From assembly GCA_902800345.1 (NCBI GenBank), contig CADCDO010000007.1, forward strand, positions 1-64,000: 64,000 bases of DNA, read 5' to 3'. Position 1 is the first letter of the stretch. Each line of letters begins with the position of its first letter. Of this stretch, positions 15,614 through 24,030 are shown piece by piece. Source of the DNA: Fibrobacter succinogenes. Lineage in GTDB: Bacteria > Fibrobacterota > Fibrobacteria > Fibrobacterales > Fibrobacteraceae. The position numbers and the translations under genes are program-made. The notes beneath the pieces are model-generated. The model was given only the letters and a program-made list of their open reading frames with translations. It had not been told where the DNA came from and searched no databases.

Positions 15614-16516
15614 ATGAAAACATCGTCATTTTTATACTTCGCCAAATTTTGGCTAAAAACGGTTCTTTTCAAGAAAAAAGACCCCATTCTCGGCACCGTC
15701 ATCGTCTCGGACCGTTGCAATCTGAAATGCAAGCATTGCTCCGTAAACAACATTACGGCAATCATGCATCCTTTCGCCCAAATCAAAAAAGAAATGCAGA
15801 CTTTATACGATATGGGAGTCCGAATCCTGTTTTTCTGCGGCGGCGAGACGTTCTTATGGAGAGACGGCGATTTAACCGTTCGGGATTTGGTAATTGAAGC
15901 GAAGAAAATGGGGTTCATGATTGTAAACGTTGTCACAAACGGAACATTCCCGATTGACCTGCCTGAAGCCGATTTAATTTTATTGAGTCTTGACGGTGAC
16001 AGAGAACGCCACAACGCCATCAGAGGCAACACGTTCGACACCATCATGGAAAATGTCAAAAATGCAACATCAGATAACATCTGCTTTTACATGGCAATCA
16101 ACCAAATCAACAAAGACGCAGTGCGAGACGTTTGCATGATTGCAAAAGAAACGGAACATGTCAGGGCCGTTTCGTTCAATTTCCACACGCCGTACCCTGA
16201 CACCCGAAACTTATTCTTATCCCGTGAAGAAAAGGAATCCATAAGCAAGACCATCTTGCAGATGATGGACGAAGGGGCTCCGATATTTAATCTGAAAGCC
16301 TCCCTTCCTTATCTTGTCAACAACAGCTTCCCGACGCCTTGCCATCAATGTCTAGTCATCGAGAACGGCAAGATTTCGGTATGCGGAAGGTGCATCGACG
16401 TGCCGGGACTTTGCGATGAATGCGGTTATTTCTTTGTCGCAGAATACACGCTTCTTTTCAAAGGGAACCTCAAAATCGCATTCGAAGCGTTAAGAACTTA
16501 TCTCAAATACGTATAG
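15614..16516 (+). CDS. Radical SAM protein with C-terminal cysteine cluster
   Basis: The canonical CX3CX2C site is C35-C39-C42 (RCNLKCKHC), with the SAM-binding CGGE segment near residue 75 and LLSLDGDRERHNAIRG typical of the TIM-barrel beta 4-5 region. The C-terminus has six cysteines (CHQC, VCGRC, CDEC) likely to bind an auxiliary iron-sulfur cluster, as in SPASM or twitch proteins. Substrate is unknown. The next gene, also radical SAM, starts 16 bases later, so the two form an operon. No precursor peptide gene was seen between the divergent gene and this one. Confidence 0.8.
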   Translation: MKTSSFLYFAKFWLKTVLFKKKDPILGTVIVSDRCNLKCKHCSVNNITAIMHPFAQIKKEMQTLYDMGVRILFFCGGETFLWRDGDLTVRDLVIEAKKMGFMIVNVVTNGTFPIDLPEADLILLSLDGDRERHNAIRGNTFDTIMENVKNATSDNICFYMAINQINKDAVRDVCMIAKETEHVRAVSFNFHTPYPDTRNLFLSREEKESISKTILQMMDEGAPIFNLKASLPYLVNNSFPTPCHQCLVIENGKISVCGRCIDVPGLCDECGYFFVAEYTLLFKGNLKIAFEALRTYLKYV

Positions 16517-16532
16517 CGTCTAGTAAAATTCC

Positions 16533-17786
16533 ATGAGTTTCATAACCTCTTTTACAAGATCGTGGCTGACCCGTTCCTTCAAGCCATTTTTTTTCCAGAA
16601 CGAATACGACAACGTTCTACCTTTTGAAGAATGCGACCATCTCGGTCTGTACGTTCACATTCCTTTTTGCAAAAACATCTGCAACTTTTGTCCATACTGC
16701 AAAACGGTTTATAACAAAGTGCTATGCGACAAATACATCGATGCTCTCATAAAAGAAATCCATAAAGTCGGCAGTCAATACAATGAAAAAAAAGAAACGA
16801 CCAGTTTGTATTTTGGCGGCGGCACACCAGCTTTAATCGCAGATAGAATCGGCGAAATCATCGAAGCTATTCAAGAACATTTCATCATCACAGAAGGAAT
16901 CGGCGTTGAGTTGCACCCGGACAATGTCAACGTAGAAACTCTAGAAATACTCAAAGCGACGGGTATCACAAAAATCAGCATAGGCATCCAATCTTTTCAA
17001 GAAAAATACCAAGCCTTACTCGGACGAAAAAACATTGATTCAAAAAAATTAAAATCAGCATTGCAAGCAGTCGAATTCGAGACCGTTTCGATGGATTTTA
17101 TATTTGCTCTTCCGGACCAGACCTACGAAGACATCAAGACAGACATAGATACCGCATTCGCAAGCGGTGCTAACCATGTGGCAATTTACCCGTTCATCGA
17201 TTTCTCTTTCACGAAAAGCAAAGTGAAAGCAATGAACAAAAAACAAAAAAGAGACTTGCTAGACCAAGTAACGGCGTACTTTAATCAAAAAGGCTACCAT
17301 CGCAGTTCCATTTGGACATTTTCGAACAAATCAGATGCAAAATACTCTTCCATGACTCGCGACAATTTTATTGGATTCGGATGTTCCGCCACGTCGCTGT
17401 TTAAAAAACAATTCAAGATAAACACGTTCTCTGTCGAAGAATACTGCAAGCGGATCGACCTCGACGAATTGCCGACATCCTTGACTATCCGATTTACGCC
17501 ACGGCAACGGATGGTGTATTACCTCTTCTGGACGCTTTACAGCATGCATCTGGACGAAAAGAAATTCGAGAATTTCTTTGGCGTACCGCTGAAAAAAATG
17601 TACGGCTTTGAATTATGGCTAGCGCAAAAATTGGGATTTTTGACAAAGAAAAATGGAATTTACTCCGTCACAACGAAAGGTGCATTTTACTACCATTACT
17701 ACGAACAGTTCTATACACTTTCTTACATCGACAAAATGTGGGGTATCATGCGAAAAGAAGCGTTCCCAAAGCGTATTGAATTTTGA
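16533..17786 (+). CDS. HemN/HemW-like radical SAM protein
   Basis: The 417-residue protein resembles the coproporphyrinogen III dehydrogenase family: VHIPFCKNICNFCPYC holds C46, C50, C53 and C56, followed by SLYFGGGTP (GGGTP motif) and ISIGIQSFQ. Genuine HemN has CX3CX2CXC; here the fourth cysteine has a two-residue gap. The C-terminus lacks a clear HemN_C match. Heme-related, methyltransferase or other radical chemistry cannot be told apart. It lies directly downstream of the other radical SAM gene, and decayed sequence follows. Confidence 0.75.
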   Translation: MSFITSFTRSWLTRSFKPFFFQNEYDNVLPFEECDHLGLYVHIPFCKNICNFCPYCKTVYNKVLCDKYIDALIKEIHKVGSQYNEKKETTSLYFGGGTPALIADRIGEIIEAIQEHFIITEGIGVELHPDNVNVETLEILKATGITKISIGIQSFQEKYQALLGRKNIDSKKLKSALQAVEFETVSMDFIFALPDQTYEDIKTDIDTAFASGANHVAIYPFIDFSFTKSKVKAMNKKQKRDLLDQVTAYFNQKGYHRSSIWTFSNKSDAKYSSMTRDNFIGFGCSATSLFKKQFKINTFSVEEYCKRIDLDELPTSLTIRFTPRQRMVYYLFWTLYSMHLDEKKFENFFGVPLKKMYGFELWLAQKLGFLTKKNGIYSVTTKGAFYYHYYEQFYTLSYIDKMWGIMRKEAFPKRIEF

Positions 17787-18590
17787 AACGAAATTTATTC
17801 CTTATCATCGTCGCTTTGTTAACGTTCGCAAGTGTAAACTAGAGTAAACGGCGGAAAAAACTACGTCAACGAGGTATTGAACCAGAAATAACAAGGCTAT
17901 CAAGCAATAGATTTTCTGTTCGCTAAAGTATTTGCTATTTTAAATTACGATGAAACTCTTTAAACAAAACATTCTTCCGATGATTCTAGCCGCTGTATTT
18001 GCGATAATCGCAGCAGTTGTCGAGGGAACTTTTGTTTACGATTATGATGTCGAGTTCAAGTCAGCAGCCAAACTGACCGATGCCACATCGGATATGAACG
18101 CGGCTCCCGACCAGCCGTTATTCCTCTCCCACGAAACTTCGGCAGCTGCAGTTCTACTTTCGCGCAGATCCGGACAGCAGACGCTTTCGCGGACATTGCG
18201 GAGCAACTTTTTTCAGGGATTTTGCGGACGCGATGGCGGGATTTTCAAACGTTTTTCTACGCTCGCCATTTCAAGAGCGATTTTTCACGTTCTTTCGCAC
18301 AACGTATTCCCGGCACAGTTTACATACCAGACAGCAAAAGAATATTACGTTTTCACGTTAAGACGCATTCTCTGTTAACAAGTACTTTCTCCAAATAATG
18401 GACTCCATCAAGCTTACGTCGGCCAAGGTCAGACTATTCTGCACCCACAAAATCGGCGCAAGCAAAAAATACGGTTCCAGTTCGCCATATCGTGGCTCTG
18501 GGAAACACACAATTTAACCAAACAGGTGATTCCCGCTCATTTCCACCAAACGGAAAGATTCAGTGGGCGTTACCCTGTCGGAGAAAGAAA
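17783..18590 (+). pseudogene. Decayed coding sequence downstream of the radical SAM pair
   Basis: The interval looks like gene remains. A short signal-peptide-like frame (MKRNLFLIIVALLTFASVN, TTG start at 17783, stop at 17842) is followed by an open frame from 17950 whose first 55 residues look genuine, with a membrane segment, but whose later part (to 18378) is compositionally odd. Plausible protein continues in another frame (for example ADAFADIAEQLFSGIL and SFAQRIPGTVYIPDSKRIL), ending in TAA near 18396. This pattern suggests several frameshifts. The original family is not recognised. Alternatively 17950-18378 is a real small membrane protein gene. Confidence 0.4.
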
Positions 18591-18992
18591 ATGGAAAATA
18601 TTTCTAAAATGGAGATGGCAGGCGATCTCTTCAAACAAATTTACATCAAGACCGAAAAGAAATTTTTCGGATTCATGACAAAAGTGACTTACGCCCCGAC
18701 AAATTCCCCCGTCGTTGGAATCAGTCTCGAATATAGCCCCGCCGAGGGGCAAAAAATCAAAACAATTCTCGACACACCGCCAAACAAAATTGACGAGGTT
18801 CTCCCCCAAAACGGACGCTTACAGACAAGTCCCAACGGAAATTACCGTTTGGAACTTTGCTACTCCAAAGACCATGAATTTGCAGCCCTGCATCTGCAGC
18901 AATTCGTAGGCTTTGAATACCGCACCGTATGCCAAATCCGTTTTGCCGCAGGCAACGATGCAAAAAAGTTGCTTAATGCATTCATCAAATAA
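18591..18992 (+). CDS. Small hypothetical protein
   Basis: From the ATG at 18591, preceded by GGAG seven bases away, a 133-residue protein without signal peptide is encoded. It is mixed alpha/beta with strand-like segments (FGFMTKVTYAP, VVGISLEYSP, YRLELCYSKD, VCQIRFAAG). The family is not recognised. The frame stays open upstream to 18492, but that part reads like the decayed sequence before it. It might be the intact 3' end of a broken gene or a small independent gene. Confidence 0.5.
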   Translation: MENISKMEMAGDLFKQIYIKTEKKFFGFMTKVTYAPTNSPVVGISLEYSPAEGQKIKTILDTPPNKIDEVLPQNGRLQTSPNGNYRLELCYSKDHEFAALHLQQFVGFEYRTVCQIRFAAGNDAKKLLNAFIK

Positions 18993-19343
18993 CCGTGAGC
19001 AAACAACGCAACTCGATTCACGAGTTTGAGACAACATTTGCGGTTAAACAATCGCCCAGACCGTCTAGCGACCGTCTGGGTCCTTTTATATTCTTCCGGT
19101 CCTCGCAAAGTTTCGCCCCCCCAAAAAAAACTTTCGCAGTCATTCAAGAAAATAAATATCTCCAAGTTTTTTGCAAAATGCATGGAAAGCCAAAAAGAGA
19201 TTTTCACAATTCTTGATGTTTGATTATCCATTTTACCAAATAACATATACATTTTTTTTGTAATTTTTTATATCGACACAGACAAAAGTTTACTATATTA
19301 AAAAAGATACAAAGCAACAATAAAGTAAATACAGGTATTTTTC
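18993..19343. other. Intergenic interval with one terminator-like hairpin
   Basis: This stretch holds a hairpin at 19055-19080 (CCCAGAC with GTCTGGG) followed by TCCTTTTA, and an AT-rich region before the next gene with a possible TATATT -10 near 19293. No gene was seen. Confidence 0.5.
19055..19087 (+). terminator. Candidate terminator
   Basis: CCCAGAC (19055-19061) pairs with GTCTGGG (19074-19080) around 12 bases, followed by TCCTTTT. Confidence 0.5.
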
Positions 19344-20375
19344 ATGTACAAAAACGAAGTCCTGAGCGAAGACGAAATAAAAATAACAAAGAAATGTTAC
19401 GAGCAATGGTTGAAACGAATCCGAAATTTCGCTGGTTTTTTAGGAATGGTACTACCTTGGATTGCTTTAATCGGCGCTGTAATCGTTGCAAAAGCACAGC
19501 CAGAAAACATCCCCAGCGATTTCTGGAAAACGTTATCTATTTCGGCGACATATTATTGGACACCTGCAATGGCGGGCGTTTTAACAACAGCCGCAATCGT
19601 TCTGATGTGCTACAAGGGATACGATTGGAAAGATGAACTTATAACAACCATATCGGGAATATTTGGCTTGATGATTGTCCTATTTCCTTGTGACTGTTCG
19701 AGCGCAAGCGGCTCTGTAGGTTTTTTCCAACTGCCAGTTGGCATTTCAGACAAAATTCATTGCACGGCAGCAGTTCTTTTCTTTTTACTTTTAGCCATCA
19801 ACAGCATATTCCTTTTCACGCTCGGAGAAAGCAACACTAGGCAAAAAAGAATTAGAAACCTCATTTATAAAATTTGCGGTATAGGCATGTTCAGTACGTT
19901 ATTCCTATTAATCATGCCATTCAACTTCAACGCAAAGATATTCGTTGTCGAAACAATCGCGCTCACATTCTTCGGCATAAGCTGGCTCGTAAAAGGGCAG
20001 TTTTTCGGATTCTTGTCTGACAAGCCCGCTGATTACATAGCCTATTGTGGAATAAACTGCATGGACTGCAAAGCTCGAATCGCCACACTCAATGACGACA
20101 ACGAGCTACGTAAAAAAGTCGCAAAAGAATGGTCCGAACTTAACGGAGTCGAAATTACGCCAGAAATGATCAACTGTGACGGGTGCCGCATCGACGGAGT
20201 AAAAACGGTCTATTGCGAGTCCATGTGCCCCATTAGAAAGTGCGCCATGGAAAAAGGCTACAAGACATGCGGATATTGCGACAACATGAAAACCTGCGAA
20301 AATCTGAGCAAGATTACAAAAAACAACAAAAAGGCTCGTCGTAACCTAAAGTATAAGATTAACGAAGACTTGTAA
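19344..20375 (+). CDS. Six-helix membrane protein fused to a DUF3795 cysteine-rich domain
   Basis: The 343-residue protein has about six membrane segments (roughly residues 33-50, 70-92, 100-117, 136-158, 174-191, 198-216), then a cytoplasmic Cys-rich domain (about 232-330). That domain matches the DUF3795 pattern: AYCGINCMDCKA, NCDGCR, CESMCPIRKC, CGYCDNMKTC. DUF3795 proteins are normally stand-alone small proteins, presumed to bind metal or a cluster, so the fusion is unusual. Function is unknown; a membrane redox or metal-sensing role is only a guess. It is a single gene. Confidence 0.7.
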   Translation: MYKNEVLSEDEIKITKKCYEQWLKRIRNFAGFLGMVLPWIALIGAVIVAKAQPENIPSDFWKTLSISATYYWTPAMAGVLTTAAIVLMCYKGYDWKDELITTISGIFGLMIVLFPCDCSSASGSVGFFQLPVGISDKIHCTAAVLFFLLLAINSIFLFTLGESNTRQKRIRNLIYKICGIGMFSTLFLLIMPFNFNAKIFVVETIALTFFGISWLVKGQFFGFLSDKPADYIAYCGINCMDCKARIATLNDDNELRKKVAKEWSELNGVEITPEMINCDGCRIDGVKTVYCESMCPIRKCAMEKGYKTCGYCDNMKTCENLSKITKNNKKARRNLKYKINEDL

Positions 20376-20490
20376 GCAACCAGTTTCTTTTTAACGGCAA
20401 ATATAGAGCACTACATTACCGAAAGTATTGTAAAAAAGACACCTGTCCCCGTTCGCTGTCTCAAAAAAAATGAATAGAAGACAAAAAGAC

Positions 20491-20519
20491 TTGACAGAGC
20501 TATATATTTAGTATATATT
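20491..20519 (+). promoter_or_regulatory. Promoter of ruvA
   Basis: TTGACA (20491-20496), a 17-base spacer and TATATT (20514-20519), followed by TGTGCAG, lie about 33 bases before the ruvA start. Confidence 0.8.
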
Positions 20520-20552
20520 TGTGCAGTAGCACAAAAGTGCATTGGAGAATTT

Positions 20553-21161
20553 ATGATCGAGCGAATCCGAGGCATTCTAGTACAGAAAACACCCACATTT
20601 GTCGTTGTGGAATGTGCAGGAGTTGGTTACGGCATCAACATTTCTGCATACACCGCCGGAAAACTCCCCGACGAGGGGGCCGAAGTCATACTGCACACGA
20701 ACCTTGTGGTGCGTGAAGACTCCATGACGCTTTTCGGTTTTGCCGACACGACCGAAAAAAACTTGTTTCTCATGCTTCTGGACGTAAACGGAGTCGGTCC
20801 CAAGATGGCGCAACGCATTTTGAGCGGAGTGACACCGGCCGACCTCCTGAACATGATTGCTAGCGAAAACAAGGCCGCGCTCAGTAAAATCAAGGGACTT
20901 GGCAAAAAGACATGCGAGCAAATGACGCTCACGCTCAAGGAAAAAGCAGGCGTCATGCTTCAATCACTAGGCGATGTCGAAGGGAGCGGAATCACGAGCG
21001 TCGGAGCCCTGACGGGCGCTAAACTCGAAGCAGTACTCGCCCTCCATACGCTTGGCGTCAAAGACCCGGCTGCGGAAAAGGCCGTCGTCAAGGCAGTCGA
21101 AGTCCTCGGCGACAGCGCGGACGCGGCAGCTCTTATCCCAGAGGCACTCAAGTATTTGTAA
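20553..21161 (+). CDS. ruvA: Holliday junction branch migration protein RuvA
   Basis: RuvA binds four-way junctions and recruits RuvB for branch migration. The 202-residue product has the N-terminal OB fold (MIERIRGILVQK, VVVECAGVGYGI), helix-hairpin-helix motifs (LLDVNGVGPKMAQRIL, LSKIKGLGKKTCEQM) and the C-terminal three-helix domain (about 155-202) that contacts RuvB. Length is normal. The start ATG at 20553 follows GGAG about 9 bases upstream. ruvB follows after a 237-base gap rich in dispersed repeats. Confidence 0.96.
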   Translation: MIERIRGILVQKTPTFVVVECAGVGYGINISAYTAGKLPDEGAEVILHTNLVVREDSMTLFGFADTTEKNLFLMLLDVNGVGPKMAQRILSGVTPADLLNMIASENKAALSKIKGLGKKTCEQMTLTLKEKAGVMLQSLGDVEGSGITSVGALTGAKLEAVLALHTLGVKDPAAEKAVVKAVEVLGDSADAAALIPEALKYL

Positions 21162-21398
21162 TATTTAGACCAAAGATCACAGTCTTCCAAGGATGTAATG
21201 CGGCAACGATGAAAAATGAGCGATGAGCAAAAACAAAAGCCCTTTATGGCTCCTATCGCCTTCGGCTCCAGGATGACAGTTCAAGGGTCCATTCCAGCAT
21301 GACAGTCCCCGCCAAACGCCAAACAACTATAGACCTTTGACTAAAAACTAACGACCATTGACTAACGACCATTGACCAATGACTAAAGACTAACAGAT
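21162..21398. repeat. Repeat-bearing gap between ruvA and ruvB
   Basis: It contains a partial copy of the dispersed TCCAGGATGACAGT repeat (about 21267-21282) with a second degenerate copy (TTCCAGCATGACAGT, about 21291-21305), then imperfect tandem copies of TGACTAACGACCAT (about 21339-21390), for example ACTAACGACCATTGACTAAC. No gene was seen. Confidence 0.55.
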
Positions 21399-22436
21399 AT
21401 GGACGATCAACGCATTATCTCTCCACAGAAATGTTCCTTTGACGAAAACGATTCCGACCGCAATTTGCGCCCGCCTAGCCTAAACGAATTCACAGGTCAG
21501 GACGACATCAAGGAGAGCCTTTCTATAGCCATCGAAGCGGCCAAGCACCGCGGCGACGCACTCGACCATTGTCTGTTCGCGGGCCCGCCAGGGCTAGGCA
21601 AAACGACGCTTTCGAGCATTATCGCAAAAGAGATGGGCGTGAACATCCACATTACAAGTGGCCCCGTCCTCGAAAAGGCAAGCGACCTTGCAGGACTCCT
21701 CACGAGCCTGCAGGAAAACGACATTTTGTTCATCGACGAGATCCACCGTCTGAATCGCGTTGTCGAAGAGTACCTCTACCCCGCCATGGAAGATTTTCGG
21801 CTCGACATCATGCTAGATTCCGGCCCTGCAGCAAGGAGCGTGAACCTTCCACTCAAGCACTTTACGCTCGTAGGCGCCACGACACGCAGCGGGCTTTTGA
21901 CCGGGCCGCTCCGCGACCGTTTTGGGCTCCAGTACCGTCTGGAACTGTACAACGAAAAGGATATCGTCAAGATACTCATGCGTAGCGCCCGCATTTTGGG
22001 CGTGGAACTCACCGAAGGCGCAGCGGAGATTCTCGGCGGACGCTGCCGCGGAACGCCTCGAATCGCAAACCGAGTCCTGAGACGCTGCAGGGATGTTGCC
22101 CAAGTTCGCGGCACGGGAGTCATCGATGAAATAGCGGCCACCAAGACGCTCGAAATGCTCGGCATCGATAGCGAAGGTCTCGACCCGACCGACCGGAAGA
22201 TTCTCTCGATGATGATAGACAAGTTCGGCGGCGGCCCCGTAGGACTAGGCACAATCAGCGCCGCGATGGGCGAAGAACCCGACACGCTCGAAGAAGTTTA
22301 TGAGCCATACCTCATCCAGAAAGGCTTTATTTCAAGGACTCCGCGTGGTCGAATCGCAACACCGAATGCCTACAAGATGCTCCATAAAGCCATCCCGAAA
22401 TCACTCCTTAACGAGCAAACGGAACTGGAATTGTAG
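21399..22436 (+). CDS. ruvB: Holliday junction DNA helicase RuvB
   Basis: This 345-residue AAA+ motor drives branch migration with RuvA. Walker A is GPPGLGKTT (about residues 64-72), Walker B is LFIDEIHR (about 112-119), sensor 1 is GATTRSGLL with the DRFG arginine finger nearby, and the C-terminal winged helix ends with [13 protein letters not shown]. Length and motif spacing are normal. It is downstream of ruvA on the same strand. Confidence 0.97.
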   Translation: MDDQRIISPQKCSFDENDSDRNLRPPSLNEFTGQDDIKESLSIAIEAAKHRGDALDHCLFAGPPGLGKTTLSSIIAKEMGVNIHITSGPVLEKASDLAGLLTSLQENDILFIDEIHRLNRVVEEYLYPAMEDFRLDIMLDSGPAARSVNLPLKHFTLVGATTRSGLLTGPLRDRFGLQYRLELYNEKDIVKILMRSARILGVELTEGAAEILGGRCRGTPRIANRVLRRCRDVAQVRGTGVIDEIAATKTLEMLGIDSEGLDPTDRKILSMMIDKFGGGPVGLGTISAAMGEEPDTLEEVYEPYLIQKGFISRTPRGRIATPNAYKMLHKAIPKSLLNEQTELEL

Positions 22437-22464
22437 TTGGTGGGTTTAGTTGGTTGAACTTAGT

Positions 22465-22500
22465 TGGCCCTTCGACAGTGCTTCGGCAAGCTCACCAACC
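22465..22500 (+). repeat. Dispersed repeat, CTTCGGCAAGCTCA family
   Basis: CCCTTCGACAGTGCTTCGGCAAGCTCACCAACC resembles the pair near 61749-61771 and 61832-61853 (CTTCGACAAGCTCAGGGACC). It is followed by short CTCTAAG/TTCTAAG tandem words at about 22515-22543. Confidence 0.5.
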
Positions 22501-22549
22501 TTTTGCCGAACCAAAGCTCTAAGTTCTAAGCTCTAACTTCTAAAATGCA

Positions 22550-24001
22550 TCACCTAAATTCTGGAGCGATGGTCAGCACAAGACTAATACCATGCCAACT
22601 GTGAAACGCGAATTGCATGCGGAACAAGTACATGTCCGGTTTACGCACGCGAACGCCAAAGCCCCATGAATTGTAGAGATGCTTTTTCGACCAGTGATTA
22701 ATCCTATCACTAATCATGGCATATTCGTCAAAGACGACCCCATCAACAAGACGGTCCACCGGCCAACGGTATTCAAGAGAAGCACCCATTATAAACGGGC
22801 TTACCCAGATATCCGAGTACCCGCGCAAAGGGAACCGACCGTTCAAGGTAGGAAACGCCGAATACGGAGCGCCGCCCTTTTCCATTTCCCACATTCCCAA
22901 AAAACGGTACTGGAAAGCAAGTACACGCCGTTCAAATAAAGTTTCGACTAAATTTTCCGGACGCCAGACGCGCAACGCCTCGTTCAACGAGAAGTCCGTA
23001 TAGAATTTTCTCGTCTTGCGGGCCTCCTTTGCCGAAAGCACATATTTTTCAGCCTTACCGATAAAGAAATAAATCTGGTAGAACGCCTCGACACTCACAA
23101 AATCGTGATTTTTGCCACCATCACCCAATGATTCAGAACGATCCAAACCGGCAAGCAAAAGGTCTTCGGAATTGATGCCGCTATACTTGCCCGTCAGCAC
23201 ATACGAAGCCTTGAGACTCAGGCGTTGCCCTCTCGATGGAGCATATGGGAAATCCAAATTATCAAACACCAAATTCACGTAAAAAGGAATCTCAAAATGC
23301 CCCTGGTACATACCACGATCCGCAATCGGATACTTCACGTCATCGAGTACGGAATCCCTCGTATCCGTAAAATCAGCATTATGATAAATAAACTCCGATC
23401 CCAAACTAAAGTTCAGATTTCTCGACTCCGTAATCGGGAACCCCAGCTGTACCGAAAAGTTGATGGTCGTATCGGCCTGTTTGAACGATTCCTTTGTCCC
23501 TGGTAACGTAAAGCCGTTATCGCGATCCATGTAAATACTGGAGGACATCGCTCCATAAAGTTTCATGCCAAAAAGCGACTGCTTTGAATAACGTAATTTC
23601 AAATCGATATCGCTATTCGCATAGTAGTGAGCCTCGACAACTCCGTAATCCCCCTGCGTAAAAAGATTCCTGTGACGGTAGCAAACGCCCAACATCGTCG
23701 AACTTCCAGGCTTCAAGTTAAATGAGGGATAAATAAGGATATTCCGTTTTTCACCAAAAGTGATCAAATCAACGGCCTTGTCGGCCACACCATTGTCGAT
23801 GGCATAATGCAACGGAGCCGAAACCGGATAGACCAGCATTCCAAAAAACGGTTGGATAACATGGATAAAAGGCCACGATATGACTTCCATAAACGACATG
23901 GAACCCGAAGAAGTGTCTTGCACCGCCTCGTGCGACTTCTTCGCATGTGCCGGAAAAGACAGCACACCTACAAGAACCAGTAATGTCACCAAACGAATCA
24001 T
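22550..24001 (-). CDS. Omp85/BamA-superfamily outer-membrane beta-barrel
   Basis: The 483-residue protein has a signal peptide (cleavage near AHA, residue 20), a short N-terminal region and a long beta-barrel of alternating aromatic strands. APSRGQRLSLKASY and FPLRGYSDIW (the RGY motif of Omp85 barrel loop 6) support the bacterial surface antigen family. No POTRA domains are visible, so it is not BamA itself. The last strand ends SLVLTIAPEFR, and a terminal Phe close to the end fits BAM insertion. It is divergent from the RND exporter gene 29 bases away, so an export partnership across the envelope is possible. Confidence 0.7.
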   Translation of the reverse strand: MIRLVTLLVLVGVLSFPAHAKKSHEAVQDTSSGSMSFMEVISWPFIHVIQPFFGMLVYPVSAPLHYAIDNGVADKAVDLITFGEKRNILIYPSFNLKPGSSTMLGVCYRHRNLFTQGDYGVVEAHYYANSDIDLKLRYSKQSLFGMKLYGAMSSSIYMDRDNGFTLPGTKESFKQADTTINFSVQLGFPITESRNLNFSLGSEFIYHNADFTDTRDSVLDDVKYPIADRGMYQGHFEIPFYVNLVFDNLDFPYAPSRGQRLSLKASYVLTGKYSGINSEDLLLAGLDRSESLGDGGKNHDFVSVEAFYQIYFFIGKAEKYVLSAKEARKTRKFYTDFSLNEALRVWRPENLVETLFERRVLAFQYRFLGMWEMEKGGAPYSAFPTLNGRFPLRGYSDIWVSPFIMGASLEYRWPVDRLVDGVVFDEYAMISDRINHWSKKHLYNSWGFGVRVRKPDMYLFRMQFAFHSWHGISLVLTIAPEFR

Positions 24002-24030
24002 TTCGATGCAAATATATAGTTATATTGAAG

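Noticed and set aside
16533-17786. Genuine hemN/hemW
   Set aside because: Cysteine spacing is CX3CX2CX2C rather than CX3CX2CXC and the C-terminal domain is unlike HemN, so only family level is claimed.
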